The notes below the pieces were generated by a model. That model was not told the origin of the DNA, searched no databases, and saw nothing but the letters and a program-made list of their open reading frames with translations. This document shows positions 20,961-31,398 of a DNA stretch of 64,000 nucleotides, piece after piece. Location of the stretch: contig OY756967.1 in assembly GCA_963580455.1 (NCBI GenBank), positions 16,290,022 through 16,354,021 of the forward strand, written 5' to 3'. How positions within the stretch are numbered: the first letter of the stretch is position 1; the number at the start of each line of letters is the position of its first letter. The DNA comes from Euonymus europaeus (taxonomy: Eukaryota; Streptophyta; Magnoliopsida; Celastrales; Celastraceae). The position numbers and the translations under genes are program-made.

Positions 20961-22140
20961 CTTAGGACACTCATATTGATAATGTCCTACATCATGACAG
21001 TGATAACATTCAATGACAGATTTGGCAAAGAATTATTGTCTTTCTCTTCCTTTGCCTCCGCCTCTGCCTCGAACTCCACTATGACATCTTCCCTTTTCCC
21101 CCATAAGAGTCTGCATAATAAGACACCTTTAGGGCTTGCTCCTCTATAGTAAGGCTTTGCATTCGTTACTCATGAACTAACAACATGCTCTGCAGCTCAT
21201 CAATGGACAAAACTTCCAAATTATTAGACTCCTCTATGAAGCAAACCACATAATCAAACTTGGGAGTCATAGACCTCAAGATTTTTTCAATAACAATTAA
21301 TGCCTCCATTTTCTCACCAAGACTTTATCTTGTTGGTGATAGTAAAGGGTCGTTTGGTGTTGAGAATTGTTTGAGTGGGAATGAGAATGAGAATGAGAAT
21401 GAGAATGGGAATGAGTTTTTTATTCTAACGTTTGGTATGACTAAAAACTGGGAATAAGAATGAGAATGAAATTGTATTTTGTCCATTATGCCCTTTTACA
21501 AATATTTTTTTTATAAGCCATTTTACAAATATCTAATTAACTCTATTCCATTTTATTGTTCCTAGCCAAGTATAATTAACAAATAAAATCAGTTTAATTA
21601 AAAAAATTCAGTTTGATTAAATTAACTTAATTAAATAAAATCAGACAAATTAAATATAATTTGTTTAATTAAAAAAATTCAGTTTGATTAAATTAACTTA
21701 ATTAAATAAAATCAGATATATTTAGTTTAATGCATATGAGGACATCTAATGCATATGAGGACAATACAAGTAAACATATCAATCATGCACTTGAGGGCAA
21801 AATGGATAATTCACAAGCTATTCCATGTTGAATTACCTATTTCAGCCCAAAAATGTGGGAATGATATTTGTATGAGAGAGAAAGGATGGAATGGAATGGA
21901 GTATTCCATTCCATCAAATTTTGATGAACCAAACAATGGAATGGAATACTCCATTCCATAAGCCACCCCTATTCCCTCCCAATTCTAACTACCAAACATC
22001 ACCTAAGAGTTTTAACGAAAAATACATCCACTGATTCTTCATCCTTCATATGGAGAACTTCAAACTCCTTATGCAAGGCTTGTAATTGTGCTCGCTTCAC
22101 TCGTGAATTCGCTTCACTCGTGAATTCGCTTCACTATTCC
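20961..22140 (-). pseudogene. Copia A gag with CCHC zinc knuckle, split by a MITE
   Basis: Minus-strand: RAQLQALHKEFEVLHMKDEE (about 22100-22040) and SVDVFFVKTL, then the MITE (21346-22003), then LTITNK, GEKMEALIVIEKIL, SIDELQSMLLVHE and a stop, and finally CYHCHDVGHYQYEC (21010-20966), a complete C-x2-C-x4-H-x4-C nucleocapsid motif. This is the usual plant Copia gag (UBN2-type) order. A small frame change follows the MITE. A 17-bp tandem repeat (CGCTTCACTCGTGAATT) lies at about 22093-22128. Confidence 0.8.
21343..22006. mobile_element. PIF/Harbinger-type MITE (21346-22003) with TAA target duplication
   Basis: A 658-bp insertion in Copia A gag. Ends are imperfect inverted repeats: left AGGGTCGTTTGGTGTTGAGA, right (reverse complement) GGTGATGTTTGGTAGTTAGA, each continuing into GAATTG. 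It is flanked by TAA at 21343-21345 and 22004-22006, and removing the element plus one TAA restores the gag reading phase. A 3-bp TWA duplication with GG...TTTGG ends is characteristic of PIF/Harbinger elements. Inside are a GAGAAT repeat (about 21380-21420), a direct repeat of an AATTAAAAAAATTCAGTTTG block (21595 and 21666), and near the right end palindromic TGGAATGGA-type sequence. No transposase. Confidence 0.85.
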
Positions 22141-22749
22141 TTTTGGTGTGCCCCCAATTAACAATGATCAAATCCAACTTGCATAAGGTTATCTCTAAAC
22201 CTTTCATATCTGCCAGCAAGCTTTTTCTTTTGATGTAATGATTGCATCAAAAACTGTTTCAGTTTTGGTGCGTGTTTAATTGACTATTACTATACCTGAA
22301 CTTTCCATATTTGTCAACAGACTTCTCCTTTGGGTTGAATTTCTTCTAGGGTGAAATATGTAATAACATATGACACGAACCAAAACTGCCCCAGTTTTGG
22401 TGCGTGTTTCAAATTAGTGATGCAAAATCTAGTTATCATGAAGTCCATTATGCACCTTCACACATATCAATACCAGTCAAGTTGACAACAAATCCTGAAA
22501 CTGTCGAAAATTTCACAAGCCCGTGTCTCAACTATTCTTGTGAAATTTGAACTCACAGTCTGATTTGAATGCGTTTCTTTTTCTTTTTTGTTTTTTCCTT
22601 TTTTTTTTGCCCATTTTTGCCTAGAGCGTCCTTTTCGGTTTTCACTCTTGTGGGATTTTTTTAATAAACTTCTCAAACAATGATTGTGTCAATGCAACTG
22701 TTGCTTTTGTACCCCTCAAGGATCAAACCAATCATAATTATTCAAATGT
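22141..22749. other. Spacer or eroded Copia A 5' region
   Basis: No coding content that I can support. The phrase CAGTTTTGGTGCGTGTTT occurs twice (about 22258 and 22393), an incomplete direct repeat. The 5' LTR of Copia A would be expected hereabouts, but no match to 17572-17847 was seen. Confidence 0.35.
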
Positions 22750-22899
22750 TTACATTGAAGATAACAAATGACAGGAAAAGATATGGAGTAAATCAAGACA
22801 GTAGTTAAATTTGTTCTTCAGAAACACATCAAATAACTTCCCAAAAAGATAAACAACAACAGTACAATGTCCGTAATGCTCAACAATTAATGAAATGAT

Positions 22900-23997
22900 G
22901 GAAAATAAAAAAGCTTCTTGATTAAAATCCTGGGTGTTCATGATTTTTCGGAGGATAACAATCTTGTTGTTGGACTTGTGCAGTAGGAAACTGCATGGTA
23001 TGCATTCCAAAGCCACTAGACAACTAATTAGGCATATGAGTCATGGCCCCATGCTAGCCTGCAATATATGTTGTTAACAAATCAAAAATTTTACACAGGT
23101 GATCCAGACATGCCTCAAAACGTATCAGCCTTCCAACAATAGCAGTGGTTCCAGATGAATTGGAATGAGGAATAGTAGAAGATTCAGCCTCTATATGAGT
23201 ATCAACAATCTCATCATCTTTGTATCTTCTGATCATCCTACGATCAATCACAAATTTTGGATACTGAAACTCCTCATACGGTGCCCAAAGAACCCCAACA
23301 CTCATGCACAATGTACAGATCAGAGAAGGTAAACAAAGTCTTATGATTGTTGTATTGAGACAACTGTGGACAATAGAATTGTGCAAAACTTTTTCAATAT
23401 CAATTGATCTTCCTTTCAGAATAGAATAAAGCAAAATTGTTCTATTTTTCGGAATATTAGTTTAATAGGTGCTTAGCATAAGTTTTGCCTAGATAAATTG
23501 CATCCATGTCCTGCTATTTTTTGTCATAGTTGATTTGGGCAATGAGACTTCCACCCCTCTAAATTTCTTCCAGGTAACGCCTCGCTTACACAATGTGTGA
23601 ATCACTTCATCCATGATAGTGTCTGACTCTAGCATGGCAGAGAAATTGTCATTAATAATATCTAGAAGATTGTAAACATCATTGATGGTTTTTCTATCAA
23701 ATGGGACTATCATACCCTGAACATATATATGTTCATATCCTACCACCGCATTAGCATAAAATTCTCTTAGCACTGAAACAATTGGAGATTTTGGCTGTGC
23801 AACAAAATTCTCCCAACCCCGATCAACAATAATTCTTGCTATGGTGGGCTCTACCGTAAAAGAAGCTTGGAAACCTATCTCTGGAATAATCATTTGCCCC
23901 CTTATTGATTCTCGATATCTTTCAAATTCTTCCTAAGAGATAAAGCGATTTAAATCAGATATTTGAGGGATTGCTCATGTTGTCTTTTGGAAGCCAT
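22900..23997 (-). pseudogene. Plant transposon-associated ORF (env-position, PF20167-like)
   Basis: From an ATG at 23997 (MASKRQHEQ) the minus-strand sequence runs, with a frame change, through RFIS*EEFERY and MIIPEIGFQ. It continues with RGWENFVAQPKSPIVSVLRE, FYANAVVGYEHIYVQGMIVP, FDRKTINDVYNLL, MDEVIHTLCKRGVTWK, then LYSILKGRSIDIEKVLHNSI and LCLPSLICTLCMSVGVLW. This series is what I know as the 'putative plant transposon protein' domain found in many plant repeat-derived proteins; its function is unknown. Stops and shifts near 23940 and 23460 break it. It lies downstream, in element orientation, of sequence shared with the post-pol region of Copia F, hence the env-like position. The assignment is from memory of the family, not a search. 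Confidence 0.55.
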
Positions 23998-23999
23998 AG

Positions 24000-25239
24000 A
24001 GATGAGTTAAACTGAAGTAATTAAAAATCAGCCAGTAAAGTATGAGAAGATTGCTCAGTTGTGAAGGATTTCAGATAAGGTTCTCTAGCGATGTAAGGGA
24101 AAGAAAAACTTGGCAGATGACTTGCTAATAAAGTTGAGTTGATAGTGGAGATGTTCGACTCAAAGAGGAAGAAAAATAAGTTGGCTAGAAGAGACAAACA
24201 CCATTAAAGAAGTGTTCAATGGAAATGTCATGAAAAAGAGAGGGGAAGAAAATTCGGAATGCACGCTTCATTAGGTGAAAGAGATGGCAAAGAAAAGTGG
24301 CTCAAGGTGGCAGAGGAGAGAAAAGATCATTAAAAAAGAGTTGAAAAATTGACAAGAAAAGGAGACAAGGGTGGAAGGTCGAAATGCGCGCCTGAGCTAG
24401 TGATAAAGATTGTGAGTGGCTGCAAAATAACTCATTTAGCAACCAAAAGATCAGCAGACAATAAAATAACTCATTTAACAACAAAAATCGTCTTCACATG
24501 ATCAACATCATAAACTGCACCTATCTGCTCCCCAACCATGCTCATTATTGATGATATCAGTTCAAGACATTTGAGCTATATTAAAACCATCTGTCTTAAC
24601 CTCACGGTCATTGCACACTACCCTCATCATTGCAACCCTCAAAGCAATCATGCATGATAATATGTCAAAATATGCCACCATTATCAACCAGCATGTGGCC
24701 TCATAACAAAAATAATTATTACACTCTCCACTTGTATGAGAGCCACATACTCCTTCCTGAATTTCTTCGATAATCTATTTGGTTTTCCTTATGTCCATGC
24801 ACCAGAAGAAAAAAAATCCTGTACTTCTTTTTTATAAAATATTTTCATCTAAAAAAAAAGAAACTGCAAGTCTTTATATGGTGCATTTGTCATTTTCTGA
24901 GTCATTTGATAGACATTCTCTTCTCTCACTGTACATGAGGATTCAGATCTAACATAACTGTTAGGATGACCAAAATATCTGCAATTTGAGCTTTGAATAC
25001 ATCAACTGCAAGTAATCAACTACTTGTTCTGCTGCCAAATGTACCGTTATCCCACTCCTCTTTACAGCCTTATGGGCAACATACAAAATGTCATATTCTA
25101 ACAATAACATCTATCATTTTTTAATATTTTCCTCAAGAAATAGTTTCTTAAAAAAAAGAACTTGATAAACTTCATTCTCGATTAAATTATCTCAAACTTT
25201 CTGACGATGTCTCAAATTCATTCTCAGTGTTATAGAAGG
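24000..25239. other. Non-coding interval of the SIRE-like element
   Basis: Purine-rich (24080-24400) then AT-rich sequence without a convincing protein. It lies between the shared post-pol segment (25240 upward) and the env-position ORF (23997 downward), so it probably belongs to the same minus-strand element. The frame at 24302-24484 is a by-product of purine bias. Confidence 0.4.
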
Positions 25240-25524
25240 ATTCAACATTGTTATTGAGTGCACCCAAAAGTTGTTTAATTAGGTTTATCTTTTTCATTAT
25301 CATCAATTTCAGTCTTGGTGAATGAAATGATTGAATATGTGAGATTTCAAATTTGAAAATGATGGAAAAATAAAAGAGAATGATTATGAGAATTTTGAAC
25401 GGAGACCTTTATTCATGGTGAACATAGAGAAAAATATAAGAACAATGAAATGATGCAATATGCAACAACTGTACTAAAAATTTATCAAAAAGAAAGTAAA
25501 GACATGCTCATTACAAAACCCGAT
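25240..25524 (-). repeat. Post-pol segment shared with Copia F, part 1
   Basis: The reverse complement of this stretch matches about 59795-60060 with easily followed identity, for example TTGCATCATTTCATTGTTC, ACCATGAATAAA and GAAATTGATGATAA. It is the part of a minus-strand SIRE-like element just downstream of the Copia B insertion point. Confidence 0.85.
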
Positions 25525-25529
25525 AAGTG

Positions 25530-25804
25530 TGTAAGGACGAATTAAGCACAATCAATCAGTCAGGCAAGAAAGAAATCAAGCAAGAGACACAGGATTTTAA
25601 TGTGGTTCGGCCAATGATGCCTACGTCCACGGCGGCTGCAGTGTTCTTATTTTCTTTCAATAAATTCTGGGGTTACAAGGAATAAGGGTTATATATATAT
25701 CCCTCTTTTTTTGGGTATAAAAATACCAACCAGCCCAATACATAAAACTCATGTATAAGCCCAATATAACCCAAACTAAAAAATAATAGTATCCATATTT
25801 AACA
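25530..25804 (-). repeat. Copia B 3' LTR
   Basis: 275 bp, reading TGTAAGGACG...TATTTAACA on the plus strand. Near-identical to 28541-28815. Contains a TATATATATA stretch around 25691-25700. Bordered outside by AAGTG and inside by the polypurine tract. Confidence 0.95.
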
Positions 25805-25898
25805 ATCTCCCACTTGGATACTATCAAGAAATTGTAAGAACAGTTACATCAGTAACACCATTACTGACACCAATACACAGCAGCCTTAATCTTCATCT

Positions 25899-27260
25899 TC
25901 AAGCTAGAAGACCAACTGAAGCCTTGCATAGCTCCAGCTTACCAATAGTCACACTCTTCGTCAAAGCATCCGTTGGATTTTCATTCCTACTAACCTTCTC
26001 AAGCTTCAACAAACCTTCCTTGAGAACTTGGCGGATATAATGATACCTTCTCTGAATGTGTTTGGTATTAGAATGGAAGGCGGGATTCTTGGCAAGAAAT
26101 ATACCACTCTGACTTTCACTGTAGAGAACACCCTTACCTCTTCTTTTTCCCAACTCTTCCATCAGTTCTTGCAACCACTCCATCTCCTTCGCAGCTTCTG
26201 TTATAGCAACATACTCTGCTTCAGTAGAAGATAAAACAACAACCTTCTGTAACTTGGAACTCCAAGAAACAGCAGTTCCTCCCAAGGTAAAAACATAGCC
26301 TGTAGTGCTTTTGCAACTGTCAAAGTCACCAGCCAAATCAGCATCTACAAACCCTTCCAACTTCAATTCACCTGAAGTAAAAGTCAACCCATAATCTACA
26401 GTTCCACACAAGTATCTCATAATCCACTTCACAGCCTCCCAGTGCTTTCTTCCTAGATTACTCATATACCTGCTAACTACTCCCACTGCATGAGCAATAT
26501 CTGGCCGAGTGCAAATCATAGCATACATAAGGGAACCAATAGCAGAAGCATAAGGAACTTTACTCATTTGCTCCCACTCTTCATCACACCTAGGTGATTG
26601 ATCCTTACACAATTTTAGATGACTCCCCAAAGGTGTAGCAACTGGCTTTGCTTTGTCCATATTAAATCTGCTCAAAACTTTCATCACATACTCAGATTGA
26701 GAAAGTTTTAAAGTACCTTTGGTTTTGTCTCTTGTAATTCTCATTCCAAGAATTTTCTTAGCATTCCCTAAATCCTTCATTTCAAATTGGCTTGATAGCT
26801 GCTGTTTTAGATTATTAATCTCCTTGATGCTTGATCCTACAATCAACATGTCATCGACATATAACAGCAAAATAATATATGAGTTTTCAAGCCGTTTAAA
26901 ATAGTAGCAATGATCTTGCTCACTTCTGGTGTAACCTGAACTAATCATGAAGTTATTAAACTTCAGATTCCACTGTCTTGGAGCCTGCTTCAAACCATAC
27001 AAGCTCTTCTTCAGTTTACACACAAGTTTTTCTTTTCCTTGTACTAAGAAACCTTCTGGCTGATGCATATACATCACTTGCTCCAATTCACCATGAAGAA
27101 AAGCTGTCTTTACATCTAACTGCTCCAGATGTAAATTCTCACTAGCCACCATTCCTAGTACCATCCTGATTGTAGGCATCCTTACTACAGGAGAGAAAAT
27201 TTCAGAATAGTCGATGCCATACCTTTGTTCAAAACCTTTCACAACCAGTCTAGCCTTCTA
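25899..27260 (-). pseudogene. Copia B reverse transcriptase-RNase H
   Basis: A 447-residue uninterrupted frame. RT: GFEQRYGIDYSEIFSPVVRM, FLHGELEQVMYMHQPEGFLV, KSLYGLKQAPRQW, LLLYVDDMLIVGS (catalytic YVDD intact), MKDLGNAKKILGMRI. RNase H: GFVDADLAGDFDSCKSTTGY, SSTEAEYVAITEAAKE, YSESQSGIFLAKNP (DN-type motif changed to ES), FHSNTKHIQRRYHYIR, NPTDALTKSV. In the family this copies the RNA genome and removes RNA from hybrids. A TAG immediately upstream (about 27258) cuts it from the rest of pol, so it is not made as part of a polyprotein unless suppressed. It is the best-preserved RT in the window. Confidence 0.9.
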
Positions 27261-27340
27261 CCGTTTACTACCATCATGTTCTGTCTTAACCCGGTACACC
27301 CATTTGTTTTGCAAAACCTTCTTTTTTGCTGGTAGTTTCA

Positions 27341-28087
27341 CTAACTCCCACGCTGATTCTTCATCAAAGAATCTATTTCTTCTTTCATGGCCAGCTCCCA
27401 CTTTTTCACATTCACATCTTGTTTAGCTTCTACAAAGCTTTTTGGCTCACCATTATCAGTCAAAAAGATATAATGCAAAGAAGGAGAATAACGTTCAGGA
27501 GCTCTTACTGTTCTAGTAGACCTCCGTAGAGAAACTGGAGGAGTGGTCGGTTCATCATCACCATCATGTGGAATGACAGGAATGCCTACTTCTTGCTCAA
27601 CCGTTGTAGACTCAGGAATATCGATATGAATCGTTTCAGTCTTCTTTACTTCTTTCACATTATCATCAGGCTTGTCTTTGTACATCACACTCTCATGAAA
27701 AATCACATTTCGACTTCTAATAATCTTTCGGTTCTGATCATCCCAAAACCTATAGCCAAACTGTTCATCTCCATAACCAATGAAGAAACACTTCCTTGAT
27801 TTTGCATCAAGCTTGCTGCGATCATCAAAATCAACATGTACATAAGAAACACAACCAAACACTCTAAGGTGTGAAAGTTTTACCTCTTTACCACACCAAA
27901 CTTCTTCAGGCAGCTTATCATCAAAATCAATTTCAATCGACTCCAATTGATTTACAATATCATTGAACTCATTCAAGTTCTTTGCGACAGGAGTATCTTC
28001 TTGCATCTTCAAATTGAACAGTTTTTTCATCAAGTGAACCTTGTGATTCGTAGTTGGCGTCTCATACATCTCTGACAATATATCCAT
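27341..28087 (-). pseudogene. Copia B fused gag / integrase C-terminus frame
   Basis: A 248-residue frame begins in gag (ELMDILSEMYETPTTNHKVH, KLFNLKMQEDTPVAKNLNEF) and switches after ESIEIDFDDKL, at about 27908, to PEEVWCGKEVKLSHLRVFGC, which belongs to the integrase C-terminal side. It continues SKLDAKSRKCFFIGYGDEQF and VSLRRSTRTVRAPERYSPS of the hinge. The zinc knuckle, protease and integrase catalytic core are therefore missing by an in-frame deletion. The frame ends at a single-base deletion in the WELV motif of early RT (about 27345). Confidence 0.9.
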
Positions 28088-28339
28088 GAGCTCCTTCGTA
28101 GTTGCCGCCTTAGCAACATTGTTAGCAAAACTTCATGTTAGAGTCAATCAAATAACTCCTAACACTTGTCTATCTAAAAGCTTCCACTCATCATCGAGCA
28201 TCTTTTCTGGTTGGTTACCAAGAAGAGGCAAGTGCAACTTCTTCCCATACAAGAAATCCTCAATTTGCATACGCCAATATGCGAAGTCAGTACCATGAAA
28301 TTTCTCAAACCCAGCAACTTTTGTTTCATCGGTAGCCAT
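28088..28339 (-). pseudogene. Copia B gag N-terminus
   Basis: Starts at the ATG at 28339 (MATDETKVAGFEKFHGTDFA), about 190 bp inside the 5' LTR, and continues YWRMQIEDFLYGKKLHLPLL, the usual gag start of this Copia lineage. It stops at TGA near 28147 where Arg is usual; gag-like sequence (SFANNVAKAATTKEL) continues into the next frame. Confidence 0.85.
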
Positions 28340-28526
28340 AGCTTTCACCCAAATAATTGAACCTCAAATTAACTTGGCTTGATTACACAGGTAACACAGC
28401 ACCCACTCAAATTGAAACACCTACGGCAAAATCCACTCGACTAGCCAAACAATTTCGTCTCAATTGTTTGCCCGCAGCCTTGATTCAAACACCACCCAAC
28501 TCTTGATCTCTCTCGCTATCGATCCG

Positions 28527-28539
28527 GCTCCGATACCAA
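28527..28539 (-). promoter_or_regulatory. Copia B primer-binding site
   Basis: On the minus strand TTGGTATCGGAGC directly follows the 5' LTR. This is complementary to the 3' end of plant initiator-methionine tRNA apart from one base (canonical ATCAGAGC), the primer used by most Copia elements. Confidence 0.9.
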
Positions 28540-28540
28540 T

Positions 28541-28815
28541 TGTAAGGACGAATTAAGCACAATCAATTAGTCAGGAAAGAAAGAAATCAAGCAAGAGACA
28601 CAGGATTTTAACGTGGTTCGGCCAATGATGCCTACGTCCACGGCGACTGCAGTGTTCTTATTTTCTTTCAATAAATTCTGGGGTTACAAGGAATAAGGGT
28701 TATATATATATCCTTCTTTTTTTGGGGTATAAAAATACCAACTAACCCAATACATAAAACTCATGTATAAGCCCAATATGACCCAAACTAAAAATAATAG
28801 TATCCATATTTAACA
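28541..28815 (-). repeat. Copia B 5' LTR
   Basis: 275 bp, same ends as the 3' LTR, about 8 substitutions and two single-base indels different. Followed on the plus strand by the target duplication AAGTG. Confidence 0.95.
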
Positions 28816-29100
28816 AAGTGATCGTGAGATAGACCACAAATAGTAGTGCATTTAAATATTACTCCTAGAGGCAATTGATAAGAGAAAAAAAGTTCTCAAA
28901 CTGATCCAGTTATTAAGCTCAAAAACTCAATGGGCGAGAAATGACCTAATAAGTATTAGAAGTAGAGTTCTGACTCATTTACATAATAGCAACATGAAGT
29001 TTATTAAATTGCACACAAAATTATCCAAAATCATTCTAATTTGATCAACATGAAGATGAAAAGTCAATTTCCCAATGATGTATATTTTTTCTGCATTGAG
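28816..29100 (-). repeat. Post-pol segment shared with Copia F, part 2
   Basis: The reverse complement aligns with about 59570-59795 (for example TTTCATGTTGYTRTYATG and GTGGYCTAKCTCACGRTCAC). It is the continuation of 25240-25524 across the Copia B insertion. Confidence 0.75.
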
Positions 29101-30539
29101 AAACAAGATTAACAATCTTTTAAATAATCACGATTATTCTTTTTTTTGTATGATGCATATGCATGGATATAAATGTGTATGATATGAAATTTTCCTATTT
29201 GGACTTTATAGTTTGGAAACAATATTATAACAAAACCTCATTTTATTCGACATTGTTCTTTAAGTACAATTTCCTGAAAAAAATGAACTCTTTTTTTTTG
29301 AGGTCCTGTCTTGCAACTTCTTTAGTCATCATCTAAAGCTGAAAACTTCTTCTTCACTGTTTTGACATCCTGCATTGTAGCATCTTTAGCCAGCATTTGA
29401 TGCTGAAAACTTCATCTTTATTGCTCTAAATTTTTGAATGTTCTCTTGAATGTCTGCCTCCCCACACTTGGTACTATCTATTCATCTTTTAAAGAATTCC
29501 CCTCCTTTCCTAAACCTCCTTCATTCGGTATTCTACTACATATGCACTATTCACACGGCTCTCCATTTGGATGTTGACAGGTATATGTTGATAATACTGG
29601 AGGCAAACCATGGTCTGTGCCTGTATGTATGAATGATAAAGTAAAACATCAAGAAAAATAGAGAACAAAGGGAAAAAAACTTAATTAGTAACGATCATCA
29701 AGTATGTAACAAAGAATTTAGTAATATAACAGTATGTATATCCAGGTTAAAAGTATTTATGAAAAAAAAAGAATGTAATCATGAGATCAAAAAATAAAAA
29801 ATAAAAAAATTGGTCACATAACAAGTTTTTTTTTTATAAAAAAAGTTTGGTCAAAATGACAATATATATACATACGTATAAACAAATGAAAAATAAAAAA
29901 AGGGAATGATAGAAAAGCGTAGCATTATAAAAATATGACAGTAATTCAGGTAGAGTATGAGTATGAGTAAATATACTCTTAGTGTCCTAACTCTAAACTG
30001 CATGTTTGTGGCTTTATTCTACATTGTGAGGTCCCGGACAATGTGTTCACATAGTCCAAAAAGGTAACGGGGTTCCTCACTCAACTTCATAAGAAGTTTT
30101 TTCCAGTGAGAATTTACCTTCCACTTGCACGGGGACATGAATCCCTCAAAGGTGATAGTCCATTCTCTCCTATCCAAAGTGAAGCCTGGGTAGGCGGCTA
30201 TGTGTGTGATTGTGTGGTAACAAAGTGCAAGGTGTGTGGGGGAGGTTTTACCATATCAAAATCTTTGAACTGTACTCTTGTTTGAACCTGCAAAATATCA
30301 ATCAAATGCTACAAAACGAGCAAACTATCAAACCCAAAATTATACAAAAAAATATACAAACATATCACAAAATGTATATACGCAAAAGAAATCTAATATA
30401 TACAAGTAAATGAATGAAATAAAGAAAGAAAGAATATATATATATATATACACACACACACAAACAGAAAAAAAAATGAAAATAAATCAGAAAAATAGTT
30501 TAGCCCTTATTTAAGCAAATTTGGCTTGACCTTCAAAAA
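29101..30539. other. Spacer; element debris with microsatellite
   Basis: No gene supported. A weak tandem pair with GCTGAAAACTTC occurs at about 29335 and 29400. A compound GAAA/TA/CA microsatellite lies at about 30420-30465. Confidence 0.4.
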
Positions 30540-30558
30540 GTCCCCAGCAGAGTCGCCA
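30540..30558 (-). promoter_or_regulatory. Possible gypsy primer-binding site
   Basis: On the minus strand this reads TGGCGACTCTGCTGGGGAC, a phrase I associate with the LTR/internal junction of plant Tat/Ogre-like gypsy elements. If right, a minus-strand 5' LTR would lie just above 30558 (GAGTCGCC occurs again near 30605). The LTR itself was not delimited and no coding sequence from such an element was recognised beside it. Confidence 0.35.
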
Positions 30559-30925
30559 ATAATCACAATCGGAATCACGACGCGAGCGGACTCATAAAAA
30601 TAATGAGTCGCCATAAATTGGTTTTTGAGGTGCATGTGGACACCTATTTATAGTACTGGTCTGCCATATAAAAAAATTAGGTTCGGAGGTCGATTGAGAA
30701 ACACTGGCCCCCATAGAGTTAAAGAAATATTTGTCCTTGTATAATAATGTTTAATTATGGTTGTTTGATAAGAATGAGTGCTTATCTTTCTTTTTATATA
30801 AAAGAAAATAAAGTTTTGTCAATCATATGTGCCTGTCAGGTCTGTAATCATGTAAACTATGGTCTGGTTTGTGTACCCTAGTTATTAGAACCTTCGTTTG
30901 CACAACCATGGTTACTTGGTTGGCC

Positions 30926-31016
30926 TATATAAAGGCATGTATGTTCGCTTGTAAGATAACTCAGTCTTGGAATAAGATCTTGTTCTTAGTTTTGAGATGT
31001 GTTTGGTATCGGAGCC
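30926..31016 (+). promoter_or_regulatory. TATA box and Met-tRNA primer-binding site
   Basis: TATATAAAG at 30926-30934 is followed by TGGTATCGGAGCC at 31004-31016. The pair, 70 bp apart, looks like the promoter/leader end of a retroelement on the plus strand reading toward the broken ORF at 31.4 kb. The short spacing fits an LTR better than the long leader usual in plant pararetroviruses. No matching second LTR was seen downstream. Confidence 0.55.
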
Positions 31017-31398
31017 TAAGATTTTTCACTGTCTCTCCCCTTTTCTCTAATTTAGTTTACTATTACAAAGTAAGAGGTTAGAGAAAGTATGCTCTGTAGT
31101 TGTCATGTGATACATGGATCCTTGACATCAGAAATCTCCGAACTTCGTCACACTCTAAGGAGGTGGTCATGTTCTCATCTCTTCGTATGAGCTTATTTGT
31201 TGGCCTATGCCTTATCAGTGTCCCTTACAGGTTCAGGGTTAGCTAGTATATTGGATTATGCATATCTCAACACTGTCGGTGGATCTTAAGATCTATCTGA
31301 GATATAATGCACTAGTACTAGCTTTCTTATGACTGATTACTTTGTATAGTTTATTAAATTGCTGGATAGGGGTGATAGCAGTGATCTTATGTCATCAT

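Larger units (their letters stand above)
17572..22140 (-). mobile_element. Copia A: Ty1/copia retrotransposon remnant
   Basis: Read on the minus strand, in Copia order: gag (22140-20960, interrupted by a MITE), protease (about 20850), GAG-pre-integrase and integrase (20780-19640), RT (19275-18240) and RNase H (18240-17850), then a probable single LTR (17572-17847). Integrase before RT defines Ty1/copia. The frame is broken by several stops, frameshifts and a deletion in RT. The 5' end and 5' LTR were not found. Confidence 0.85.
25525..28820 (-). mobile_element. Copia B: LTR-complete but internally deleted Ty1/copia element
   Basis: The element spans 25530-28815 with 275-bp LTRs at 25530-25804 and 28541-28815 and a perfect 5-bp target duplication AAGTG (25525-25529, 28816-28820). 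In minus orientation the primer-binding site TTGGTATCGGAGC (28539-28527) and polypurine tract AAGTGGGAGAT (25815-25805) sit where they should. The LTRs differ at about 8 positions plus two 1-bp indels (about 3 percent), so insertion is fairly recent. At 3.3 kb it is short: zinc knuckle, protease and integrase core are deleted. One stop and one frameshift separate the gag/integrase frame from RT. Confidence 0.95.

Noticed and set aside
24302..24484. Hydrophobic 60-residue minus-strand frame (possible small membrane protein)
   Set aside because: Arises from a purine-biased plus strand; no start context, neighbours or domain support it.
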